Shown here: in pieces, positions 12,168-21,051 of the stretch
Layout of the letters: each line of letters starts with the position of its first letter
Numbering within the stretch: the stretch's first letter is position 1
NCBI GenBank assembly: GCA_024811115.1
Contig: JAKOGH010000239.1
Location: 58,004 to 122,003, forward strand
Reading direction: 5' to 3'
DNA: 64,000 nt
Source: Terana coerulea
Taxonomy: Eukaryota > Basidiomycota > Agaricomycetes > Polyporales > Phanerochaetaceae
Translations under genes and position numbers: made by a program
The notes under the pieces: model-generated
Told to the model about the DNA's origin: nothing
What the model saw: only the letters and a program-made list of their open reading frames with translations
Database searches by the model: none

Positions 12168-13467
12168 ATGCTCGTGGCCAGCCAGAAGGTCGTCCTCGCC
12201 CCTGAACGGGGCTACCCATTCTTCGTCACCGCGAAGCGGTATGCGTTTCCTGCCTTCCAGCAGCGGCTGGAAGGAAGCAGGCCGCTGACGCTCCTCCTAC
12301 TGCATTCGACGAGCTTTCACAAGGAGATTTACGAACCTGTGCTCACGCATCTCATCGCACAGCTGGGCGGCACAGACATCAACGTGCGCGAGGCATGGGC
12401 CATTGAATGTCCCAACCACGGCGAGTCGGCCGTCTTGAACGAGCAGCTTCTCCAAAAACCACCGTACAACGAGTATTGTGAGTGGCGTGGGTCGTGGCCG
12501 AATGTTGGTTATGTGGCTTACGGAGTGGATACTTGACAGTCTCATGTGAACGGTACGCGGAGGCGGTACACCATTTCCTGCGTGCAGAAGGCGAAGATGG
12601 GCCGTACGTGAACAACCAAACTGATAGATTGGTCGGCATCGGGCATTCCTTAGGTGGTGTGGCCGTGTTCGTGCGTCTCTAATCAACCAGATGAGTATGG
12701 ACTGACGATGCAATAGAACACTACTGTCCGCGATGATAACGCTGACTTCGTTGGTAATCATCGATCCCTTTCTCTTCCCGGGGGAAACAGGAGGACCTCG
12801 ATAAGTTGCGGTTGAAGATGGTGCGGGGTGCACACGGACGGCGCGATGTCTGGCATACCAAGGACGAGGCGTACGACTACTTGAAGAACCTCAGAAAGAT
12901 AGGGTGGGACGACCAAGTGCTGCGTCTGTACATTGTAATTGGTTTCCTGCATTTTCTGCAGCATGAACACTGACAACAGTTAGCAATACGGGATGAGACT
13001 ACACCCGCATGTCGCTCGGAGCACGGCGCCTTACGACGGCCTGACACTTGCTTGCACGAGAGAGCAAGAGGCTGTACGTTCTCGAATTTATGGAGGCGAA
13101 CGCGTGCTGATGGCGGGCAGACCATGTATCGCGACGTTGATGGTGCCATAAAACCGATAGAGCAACTGAACTCCGCGTGTAAGCAGTTGCCCGTTCACAT
13201 AGCCTTTGGAGATATATCTGATGTCATGTAAGCACGTCGTTGCCAAAATTCTGAGAACGATTGGAAGCTCAGTACTCACCGGTCTCCTCTCACGTTGGTA
13301 GACCACGCTATGTGCAGGAGAACATAGTGAACTTGGACGGCCGACGCTTTGCTTCCGTTACATGGATTAAGGGAGCAGGTCACTTAGTACGCCAGAATTC
13401 AAGAATTTTAGGGAATCGTATTGAAATTTGCGTACACAGGTACCGCAGAAGGCTCCTGCAGCCGTAA
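12168..13467 (+). CDS. Alpha/beta hydrolase, probably serine hydrolase of unknown substrate
   Basis: Seen: ATG at 12168 (MLVASQKVVLAPERGYPFFV). Exon 1 runs to 12477 and exon 2 12540-12666; later introns include 12667-12716 and 13074-13120 (47 nt). Signature pieces in order: LLLLHSTSFHKEIYEPVL, the turn CPNHGES, the nucleophile elbow IGHSLGG, LVIIDPFLFP, KIGWDDQVLRLYI, LTLACTREQEA, LPVHIAFGD and the catalytic-His block IKGAGHLV. The order matches a fungal Abhydrolase_6 family often annotated as toxin-biosynthesis or peroxisomal membrane hydrolases; the substrate cannot be deduced from sequence. Odd point: between DPFLFP (about 12,766-12,780) and EDLDKLRLK (12,791 on) the frame shifts by one. 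The only intron that repairs it (12,754-12,790, 37 nt) would remove the conserved DPFLFP block. So either an indel or a decayed gene is possible. Confidence 0.75.
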
Positions 13468-13793
13468 CGAAGGTGATTTACGATGCTCTGTGCCAAGTCG
13501 AGCAAACACCAGCACGGCTCTGACGGCCCATCCCCGCTATCCGCCGTACGTCCGCCGTATGCCCATGTCGTATGCAGCACTGAATAGGGCCGTGGCTGCA
13601 GGGAGATTGGATCCTGGGCGTGTTAGGCTTGTCCTTGGCGTGCTCGTGGGCTGTAGAGGGTTGCTTTTGACGCTAGTAACCAAGCGTCTTCGCGATGCCA
13701 TTGCTACCTACAACATTTCAGACTTGGGGGTCACTAACTTTGGCATGCTCAGACTCACAGTAGTAGCGATGAAGTTCAGATGCCAGCTTCGCC

Positions 13794-14431
13794 TTACTCG
13801 TTGCCCAACACCACTTCCATCTCATTCATCTCGTCATCGCCGGCTGCTCCAGCCTTTGAAGACGCGGTAAAAACATCTGCGCCGGAGGCAAGAGAGTCGA
13901 TGAGGACGGCAAGGCGTGATTTAGTCATGTTGGGCTCCTAGTAATGCGTTTAATTCATCTGCTCTAATAAAGCATTTCATGAAGACGTGCCTTCCTAATC
14001 TCTTCCAGATCGCTTTTGAACCCATCCGCTACCGAAGCCATCCAGAATTTCTTGAAACGAGCCCGTAGGACTGCTTCATCCTGCGAAGAGTCTTGTGGTG
14101 AGAGGAAAGTGGGTATAGAGGTCGACGCAACCGGTGGTGGTGAAGGCGACCGTGCTCTTCGCTGTGCTTCCGGTGCAGTTTTATTTGTAATGATAGGAGT
14201 GGGAGCACTGCTCGAATCCGAGTCGGAGGAGGAGTCTGAAGATGAATCCTCCGATTCCGAGCTTTCTGCAGGAATCTGAGGTTTGGGAGAGAGCTTCCGC
14301 TGAGGCACCGGCGCCGCAGAGGAGTCCGAGTCAGAATCCGACGACGATGACGAGGATGAGGACGAAGCTGCGCGCCGTTTTCGCTTTCGTATCCGTTTCT
14401 TTGGCGGTGCCTTTTGGTTTGCCGGAGCCAT
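13794..14431 (-). CDS. RSA3: Ribosome assembly protein 3 (Rsa3)
   Basis: Role from yeast: small nucleolar protein of the Dbp6-Npa1-Npa2-Nop8-Rsa3 group, needed for early 60S subunit assembly. Seen: start at 14431 (MAPANQKAPPKKRIRKRKRR), a basic nuclear-localisation-like N-terminus, then a long Ser/Asp/Glu tract (about residues 20-105), then the conserved domain beginning FKKFWMASVADGFKSDLEEIRK. Reading straight on gives a stop at 13964. The conserved C-terminal part, MTKSRLAVLIDSLASGADVF, lies further on. Joining exon 1 (14431-13991) to exon 2 (13937-13794) across a 53-nt intron that begins GC and ends AG gives a continuous EEIRK/EPNMTKSRLAVLIDS reading and a protein of 194 residues ending VLGNE. 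The intron length is typical for this window. It lies divergent from ADE2. Confidence 0.85.
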
Positions 14432-14587
14432 ATGTATTCCGGAGGTGAAAGGCAGAGGTGTGCAGGACGCTCGTTAATTGGTCGAGAGTACAAATCAATT
14501 CTGGCGGCAATTGCCGGACGATCCTTTCTGAGGATTGCTCGCAGGAAGGATCTCCCATCTTACCTCTAACTTTCATTCGCCTGCAAC
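14432..14587. promoter_or_regulatory. Shared divergent promoter of RSA3 and ADE2
   Basis: Only 156 bases separate the two start codons, which point away from each other, so both genes must draw regulatory sequence from this interval or from each other's coding DNA. No clear TATA box was seen. The tract ggcggcaattgccgg forms a short near-palindrome in the middle. Co-regulation is inferred only from geometry. Confidence 0.55.
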
Positions 14588-16545
14588 ATGGCTGGCAAGA
14601 CCGTCGGGGTACTAGGTAAGAGTATGTCTTTCTTGACGTTTCCAGTGTTGAAATGTTCAAATCAACTTCCACAGATTCCTTAAAATCTATACTTCGCCTT
14701 GCATTGAATAACTCGGCCTAGGCGGCGGCCAGCTGGGTCGCATGCTCGCGGTGCCCGCCTCGCTGCTCGACATCGACCTCGTCTTCCTCGACGTTGGCGA
14801 GCACAGCCCCGCCAAGCAAGTCTTCGTCGCAAAGACCGCCGAGAAGGCGCACATCAACGGCGCGTTCTCCGACCCCGCGAAAATCCGCGAGCTCGCGCAG
14901 AAGGTGGACGTGCTGACGATCGAGATTGAGCACGTCAACGCGGATGTTCTGGAGAAGGTCGAGCCGTCGCTCCCGCTCGGCGTGCACCCCAGCCCGGCGA
15001 CTATCCGCACCATCCAGGACAAGCTCACGCAGAAGAGGCACCTCCAAACGCACCGCCTGCCAGTGTCGACGTTCCTGCAGGTCGAGTCGACGAAAGAAGC
15101 TCTGGAGGATGCTGCTCAGAAGCTGGGCCTGCCGTTAATGGTGAAGAGCCGGACGCTGGCGTACGATGGGCGGGGCAACTTCGTTCTCCGCAATGTCACT
15201 CAGGCGGCCGAAGCCTTGACCGTCCTCAAGAACCGGCCGCTGTACTGCGAGAAGTGGGTGCCATTTTCAGCCGAAATTGCCGTTATGGTCGTTCGATCTA
15301 CCACCGGAGAAGTTCGGTCATACCCTGCCGTCGAGACAGTGCACAAGGACAACATTTGCCATCTTGTCTTCGCTCCCCTGCGCAGTCGGGATCCAGCGGT
15401 GGCGGACCGGGCTCGGGCGGTAGCAGAGGCTGCCGTAAAGTCATTCGAGGGTGCTGGAGTTTTTGGTGTTGAGATGTTTTTGTTGCAAAATGGTGCGTGA
15501 CGTGCACAGTGAACGCGATAATTCCAATATCGAATGCTTGCTCCCAGGCCAGATCTTTCTGAATGAAATTGCGCCGCGACCGCACAACTCGGGACACTAC
15601 ACCATTGAAGCCTGCGAGACTTCGCAGTACGAGAACCATCTGCGTGCGATCCTCTCGCTGCCCCTCGGCTCCACCACGATGAAGGTGGCTACCGCGGCGA
15701 TGCTCAACATCCTCGGCGCGTCGAACGACCTCGAGGAGGTCAAGGCTTTTGCCGCTTTCGCGCTGTCCGTGCCCGGCGCGGTGGTGCACCTGTACGGCAA
15801 GGGCGAGTGCCGCAAGGGTCGCAAGATGGGGCACGTCACCGTCACCGCACCATCGGACGCGACGCTGCGTGCGCGTCTGCGCCTGCTACTCGAGCGCCTG
15901 CCCGGCGCGAAGGACGCAAAGGAACTCGACCTGTACGCCCCGCCGGAGCCTACGCACGGCCGCCCACACAAGCACCCGCTTGTCGGCGTGATCATGGGCT
16001 CGGACTCGGACCTGCCGGTCATGACCCCCGCGGCGCAAATCCTCGACCGCTTCGGCGTGCCGTACGAGCTCACGGTCGTGTCGGCGCATCGCACGCCCGA
16101 CCGTCTTGTCGAGTACGCGCGAAGCGCGGCGGCACGGGGCCTGAAGGTCGTCATTGCAGGCGCGGGCGGAGCGGCGCACTTACCAGGGATGGTTGCGGCG
16201 ATGACGGGCCTTCCGGTGATTGGGGTCCCCGTGAAGGGTAGCTCGCTGGACGGCGTCGATTCACTGCATAGTATTGTTCAAATGCCGGTGCGCTTTGTTC
16301 TTATCTCATGTCTCCTGATTGTTTCTGACCGCGCTATTGAATTGCAGAGAGGCATCCCCGTTGCAACTGTTGCGATCAACGGCGGCATGAACGCGGGTCT
16401 GCTCGCGATTCGGATACTCGGAGTCGCGCAGCCTGGGTTGATTACAGAGACGGAGAAGTACCTCAAGGGGCTGGAGACGGAGGTACTGGCGAAAGTGGAT
16501 AAGCTTGAGGAGGTCGGCTGGGAGCAGTACGAGGTGAAGAAGTAA
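14588..16545 (+). CDS. ADE2: Phosphoribosylaminoimidazole carboxylase (AIR carboxylase)
   Basis: Purine biosynthesis: converts aminoimidazole ribonucleotide to its carboxylated form. The fungal enzyme is a fusion of an ATP-grasp half (PurK-like) and a mutase half (PurE-like). Exons: 14588-14615, 14722-15492, 15548-16287 and 16348-16545, all with GT-AG introns in perfect frame, giving 578 residues, the usual size. The N-terminal half shows [11 protein letters not shown] at the start, [28 protein letters not shown] and [16 protein letters not shown]. The PurE half starts near residue 410 with [13 protein letters not shown], then [10 protein letters not shown], the glycine-rich [13 protein letters not shown] and [13 protein letters not shown]. 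The tiny 28-nt first exon is unusual but fixed by the GGGQLGR motif across the junction. The gene appears intact. Confidence 0.97.
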
Positions 16546-16859
16546 GGTCAAAATGCACTTGAGATGACCAAGCAAGGAACAACATAAATGTAGAATTGCT
16601 GTAGAAAAGTGTAGCAAAGTATCATGGCATCGCATAAAAAAGAATCGCGCCCAGATGCAATTCTTACAGTATGGGGTGTACGTGGCCGATGGTCATTGCT
16701 TTATCTGCGGATTAACTGCTCTGAGACCTTGTTTGCTGCTCTACAAGCAGTTTCTGCAGTATGTGTAGGCGTTAGGTATCCCTACTAGTACTGAAATGCT
16801 CAGGCTCAGCTGCCTAGCCTCAGTCTTGTGGGCCGTGGCTGCTTGTGGTCGTCCAAGCG
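16546..16859. other. ADE2 3' region, no gene recognised
   Basis: About 300 bases between the ADE2 stop and the start of the inverted duplication. AT-rich just after the stop codon, as for a polyadenylation region. No other feature supported. Confidence 0.5.
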
Positions 16860-18186
16860 AAGTTCCCACGCCACAGAAGCACCTCGCGGGGCGCTTGCCC
16901 AAGACATAGTTTGTTTATGATTGCCGCTGCCACCTTGCAACAAAGCCACCATGTCGACTTGTGCCGCTCCAAGAGACTTTTATAGTGCCATTCGGCGACC
17001 AGGGCCTCGAAAGCGTCTTTCAATTCCTCTAGCACGGTTGAAAAACCCGCAGCCTGAGCGTCCTGAGCCCCCAAACCCTCTGCCTTCCAACTCTCATCTC
17101 AAACCACCTCGGTGAATACAACGCTGCATCCACGCCAGCTTCGTTTCTGCCAATAAGCACGATGTCCCACCCGCCGAGCAACCTGCGCAGGTCCGAGATG
17201 GAGAGCCTCATGCACCAGCAGGGCACCGAGATCCGGCGGCTCCAGAAACTGCTGAGCGAGGCAGAGGTGCGTGCTCGACGCGGCTCCCGTACACGACCGG
17301 ACGCTCACTGGCCGCCTAGGCCTCCAGCGCGACGCTGAAAGAAGAGAACGGGATGTTGAAGGTACGGCGCATGCTCCCTGTGTGCTCATGGCCAAGTGTC
17401 GACTAACCCATTCACAGATCGCGCAGGCTGACCTGACGGTGCGCCTCGACGCGACGCGCGTGCTAGTGAGCGAAGGCCTCGCCGTCGACGTCGCCCAGCG
17501 CAAGGACCCGCTCATCCCGGCGCACATCCCTGGCCACGTCCTTCGCAAAGTCACCAAGAAATCCGTGTGTCGCCTGTCCGCCCCTGACCGCGTACACCTC
17601 CAGTGACTCATTGCGTCGTCCCACAGAAGGCGGGCTTTGCGGCACACACGCTTGTGCGACTCCGGCGACGAAACGCAGTGAGACGAGAAGTGCAACCGCT
17701 GCGGCGTTGTGCGCCCGGACCAGCTCCGCGACAAGCACGGTGCATGGAACGCGTGGCCGCACCGCAAGTTCCGCAACGTGACGCACGTCGTCGCGCGCCT
17801 CGGCGGCGCGGCGTACTACGTTGGCGCGTACAAGTGCGTTGGGAGCAAGCCACTCGACCCCCGCGCATTCCGCGCGCTGCCGCAAGAGGTTTGTGACTGC
17901 GGTCTGTCCGTGAGCAATAGGCTGATTTGAGTTTGGACGTGTGCAGATACAGGACGCAGTGCTACAACGCCTTGACGCGAACGCGGGCACCCGCGAGGAG
18001 AGCAGGGCGAAGCTGCTCGCGGGCGAGATCGGTGTCACGCGACTGACGCTGCGTCGCGTGAGCTACGACGACAAGTTCCAGGCGGCGCTGTTCAAGGCGG
18101 GCACGATGGAGAAGCAAAGGGCGGGGGGGAGGACGTGGAGGACGAGTTCGAGGAGGCCATGGATGATGGGTGAGAGTTCTGCGTGA
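16860..18186 (+). repeat. Inverted segmental duplication, arm 2
   Basis: Matches 3261-4190 on the opposite strand, including promoter-proximal sequence upstream of the ATG (16,890-17,010) and the start and end of the coding region. It is the longer and less damaged arm. Confidence 0.7.
17162..18173 (+). CDS. Agaricomycete hypothetical protein, DUF6697-like
   Basis: Function unknown. Seen: ATG at 17162; the N-terminal exon (MSHPPSNLRRSEMESLMHQQ... to RRLQKLLSEAE) looks like a coiled coil. Further exons: ATLKEENGMLK, then IAQADLTVRLDATRVLV. The core block (about 17,690-17,890) has a CNRCG pair that could bind metal, then WPHRKFRNVTHVVARLG, AAYYVGAYKCVGSKPLDP and FRALPQE, spliced to IQDAVLQRLDANAG and LRRVSYDDKFQAALFKAG. 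From memory this order resembles the DUF6697 domain of basidiomycete proteins; that match is tentative. Oddities: the exon just before CNRCG meets a TGA in the obvious frame and its splice junction is unclear. After the run of seven G at about 18,122-18,129, the tail GEDVEDEFEEAMDDG (stop 18171-18173), confirmed by the paralogue at 3261, is one base out of frame; the unshifted frame ends at 18186. Confidence 0.6.
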
Positions 18187-18285
18187 GTGAGGGAAATCGC
18201 AGAACGTTGTCACGCTCCGAGGGGAATTAATGACTAACAATATTCAGGGGAGTGGTGGATGTATGCACGGCGTATACCTTAGAAG

Positions 18286-18690
18286 TTATGCGATATTCAA
18301 ACAATAATACAACTTTGAACTACGGCTTCTCGATGCCTTCGTTGCGTTCGGCGTCTCGCTCGACTGCCTCTTGACCATCACCATCGAGATCATCTCGGGT
18401 CGGGGTCGTTTTATCGCGTTTATCGTTCGCCCTGTGGTCGCTGGCAGCCCGTTCGATTTTGAACAGCTTGGTAAGGTACAGAAATTGATCACACCGTCTG
18501 ATAGGTACTAACATCCAATAAGAGACTGTAACTTAGTCGAAGAGCTTCCTGCAAAGAAGACGCCAAGCTATTAGATCGCAAATGAATTCGGAATAAACAG
18601 CGTTTCACCCATGGACGCACCTTCATCGCTGCGGACAGAATCCTGTCCAGCGTCGACATCGGAATTAGCACACAAGTTTGTCATGAGGTA
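18286..18690 (-). CDS. Possible small spliced gene, unrecognised
   Basis: On the minus strand an ATG near 18664 gives MSTLDRILSAAMK, followed by GTGCGT and, after a gap, a TTTGCAG acceptor leading to EALRLSYSLLLDV. Another block, DQFLYLTKLFKIERAASDH (about 18,410-18,485), continues to a Lys/Glu/Asp-rich tail ending near 18,320. The blocks look protein-like, but I could not join them into one certain frame and know no homologue. It may equally be non-coding. Confidence 0.25.
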
Positions 18691-18699
18691 ACAATATCA

Positions 18700-19475
18700 G
18701 GTACGTGACGCGCTCACCACCACATAGCCCGACGTGAAGTTGCTAACGCCCCTCCGAACATGGTTTCTAAACAGCGTTCAGCGCAGTTTTGAGCTCTGGC
18801 CCCGGCAAGTGGCGGGCGTCTTATTTAATAGATTACGGAGGCTGTGCCGGCGGAAACATATGGCCCTGGGTTGTCTCTACACCCATTCTACTATGCAATA
18901 CGGTAGTCTGGGTCAGAAGGGTCAGAATCTCTGTGAGTCTCTACTGAGTGTCATAGCGGCCTCTGTATTGGCTAAAAGTATATACGTGCAGAATTGCCTC
19001 ACCCGCACCGTGTGAATTACGGCTGTTGTGCACTGTCCTTTCCTAGACGTAACGTGAGAGGCAACGACGAGCTTCGCATCTGCGTGCTGATGCCTTCACA
19101 CTCCTCGAACCAATCATGCGGTACGCCTGTGAAGAGTTTCCAATTATTCGGAATACTCGACACTAATCATTGACTGCGCAGGTCCGTGACGCTCGTCTAT
19201 GCAGCGTTACCAGCCCCCGTGGGTGCACGGAGACGTACTGGTGATGGACCGGCATTCTCGCCTGTTTCATTCGTGAGAGTCCAGTGGTGCCGTCTGGTGT
19301 CTCATGTTGCATGCTACTGGCTGAATACAAGCTCGATCCGTGACAGAAACGGGGTCCATGGCAGTGCGTGGGTGCAGTCGCACATTTTGTCGTTCCCAAC
19401 TCACCATATCCAGTAGGCCACTTCGAACACAATGATCGTAGCAAGCTTCCTGCGCATCTGTGGGAGGGTAGCGAG
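18700..19475. other. Intergenic, no gene recognised
   Basis: Long upstream region of the cupredoxin gene. Open frames at 18,734-19,015 (plus) and 19,163-19,503 (minus) lack conserved motifs and splice partners. Confidence 0.45.
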
Positions 19476-19487
19476 TTATATATAAGG
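19476..19487 (+). promoter_or_regulatory. TATA box of the cupredoxin gene
   Basis: The stretch ttatatataagg lies about 80-90 bases before the start codon at 19565, followed by a CT-rich leader (cctcacctatctcctctataatc), the usual layout of a strongly expressed fungal gene. Confidence 0.6.
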
Positions 19488-19564
19488 TACGGAATTGAGA
19501 CATGGTTGCCTCACCTTGTTGCTCCCACTTGGTACCTCCTCACCTATCTCCTCTATAATCTAAA

Positions 19565-20556
19565 ATGCGTCGCTCAGCCATCGCCGCTGGTGTTGCTTCC
19601 ATCGCCGCCGTTGCGTCTGCTCAACAAACGGTACGCAAACTATTGTAAACTGTCTCTTATACAAGGGGTGTTCATGATTTTCTACTCGTCGCCAGATTCA
19701 AGTTGGTGCAGAGCAGAACAGTACAGGTGGCATCTTCCAGTTCATTCCTAACAACGTTACGGCCGCCAATGGCACTACCGTGACCTTCGTGTACGCCGGC
19801 CACCCAGGTAACCACAGCGTGTCCCAATCGTCGTTCGCCAACCCGTGTCAGCCTGCTTCTGGTGGTTTCGACTCTGGTTACGTCTTCATCCCCCCGACGT
19901 TTAACTCGAGCTTCCCTACCTTCAACATTACGATTACTAACGACCAAGAGCGTAAGCTGCTTTATTTTATTTTCTAACAACCGAGCTCATGCTCACGAAA
20001 TCTTCAGCCATCTACTTCTTTTGCGCGCAGACCGCGCCATTCGCACACTGTACCGCTGGTATGGTTGGGTAAGCCATCCAGACCTAACTTGCATCCGACT
20101 CGCTCTCACACTTCATACACGTAGCGTCATCAACCCCCCTCTGCCGCTAACGTCACGGCGTTCGTCAACGCTGCGATCGCTCTCAACGGCACCGCCCCTG
20201 GCGTGCCCTCCCCCGCACTTAGCGGCATCGGCGCGACTGCCTCTGCAGCCCCCGGCCCCTTCAGCACCGGCTCCGGGGTCCCCTCGCTCGCCGCCGGGCC
20301 CACGTCTGCCGCGTCCGGTGCTGCGTCCTCAGGTGCGTCCACCTCGGGATCTGCAGCCAGCGTCGGCTCAACTTCAACTTCTGTTTCTGTCACTGTCTCG
20401 ACTACAGGTTCCGCGGGCGCGTCGGGCAGTGGTGCTTCGGGATCTGGCACATCGGGTGCCCCAGCGCCCAGCAACACTACGGGCGGCGCCATGAGCAACG
20501 CCGTTAACCTTGCTGCTGTCGTCTTCGCCGCTGCTCTTGGCGCCCTGCTCCTCTGA
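19565..20556 (+). CDS. Secreted serine-rich cupredoxin, probably GPI-anchored
   Basis: Seen: a signal peptide (MRRSAIAAGVASIAAVASA). Exons 19565-19630, 19696-19951, 20008-20068 and from 20125. The mature part IQVGAEQNSTGGIFQFIPNN starts a plastocyanin-like fold: VTFVYAGHPGNHSVSQSSF supplies a His, and FFCAQTAPFAHCTAGMVG supplies the Cys/His/Met-type copper-site pattern. The rest is a Ser/Thr/Ala/Gly-rich stalk ending in a hydrophobic tail (AVNLAAVVFAAALGALLL), typical of GPI anchoring. Such proteins are common in basidiomycete cell walls; their role is unclear. Odd: after exon 3 the reading VINPP fits, but the downstream SAANVTAFVNAAIALNG frame is one base off, exactly at a run of six C (20,134-20,139). 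Seven C would give a continuous protein of about 270 residues, so an indel in the run is likely. Confidence 0.85.
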
Positions 20557-21051
20557 GCAAAGGAGGGCGACGGACCTGAGCTGGTTACTGTTCTACTGGT
20601 TGAGGCACACTGTACGATGAGGATGTAATACTTTCAGTGGAAGAGGACTTGATACCTTTTTGCTTGGATATTTCCTGTAGTCGCTTGCTCTGAGTATTCT
20701 AGCGTATTGTGAAGTCTGAGCTCTTTCTTAGTTGTGGCCGAGCAGCCGCTTGGTAGAGAGCAATGTCAGAAGTATTATGTAGTTGGGGTGCATGACTCCT
20801 GCGTGCACTTTGCCAGCTACGACGTGGTATTTTTAAATAATCAGTCTGAATGTTTCCTTCACTTCCTATTTTAACTTCGTAGCTTCGAAAGTCCTACTCT
20901 AGACATCGTAACGTCATGACGCACCAGCCATTCTCCCCCAGCAAGGGTCGTCAAGTAAAACAACGCATTAAACGCCGCTCTGGTGCTACAAATCAAATTC
21001 ACAATGCGAAAGAAGAGCGAGTTACAGTAGTCAAACCTAGTTTTTACCGGT
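20557..21051. other. Intergenic between convergent genes
   Basis: Shared 3' region of the cupredoxin (plus) and the serine-rich gene (minus). AT-rich patches and no open frame of note. Confidence 0.5.

Noticed and set aside
15298..15834. Long minus-strand frames opposite ADE2, and similar frames opposite the serine-rich gene (24188-24715)
   Set aside because: Mirror frames of GC-rich coding sequence; the real genes are certain or far more protein-like on the other strand.
19862..20494. Alternative 210-codon frame overlapping the cupredoxin
   Set aside because: Arg/Pro-rich shadow of the Ser/Ala-rich stalk in the wrong frame; it arises from the break at the C run.
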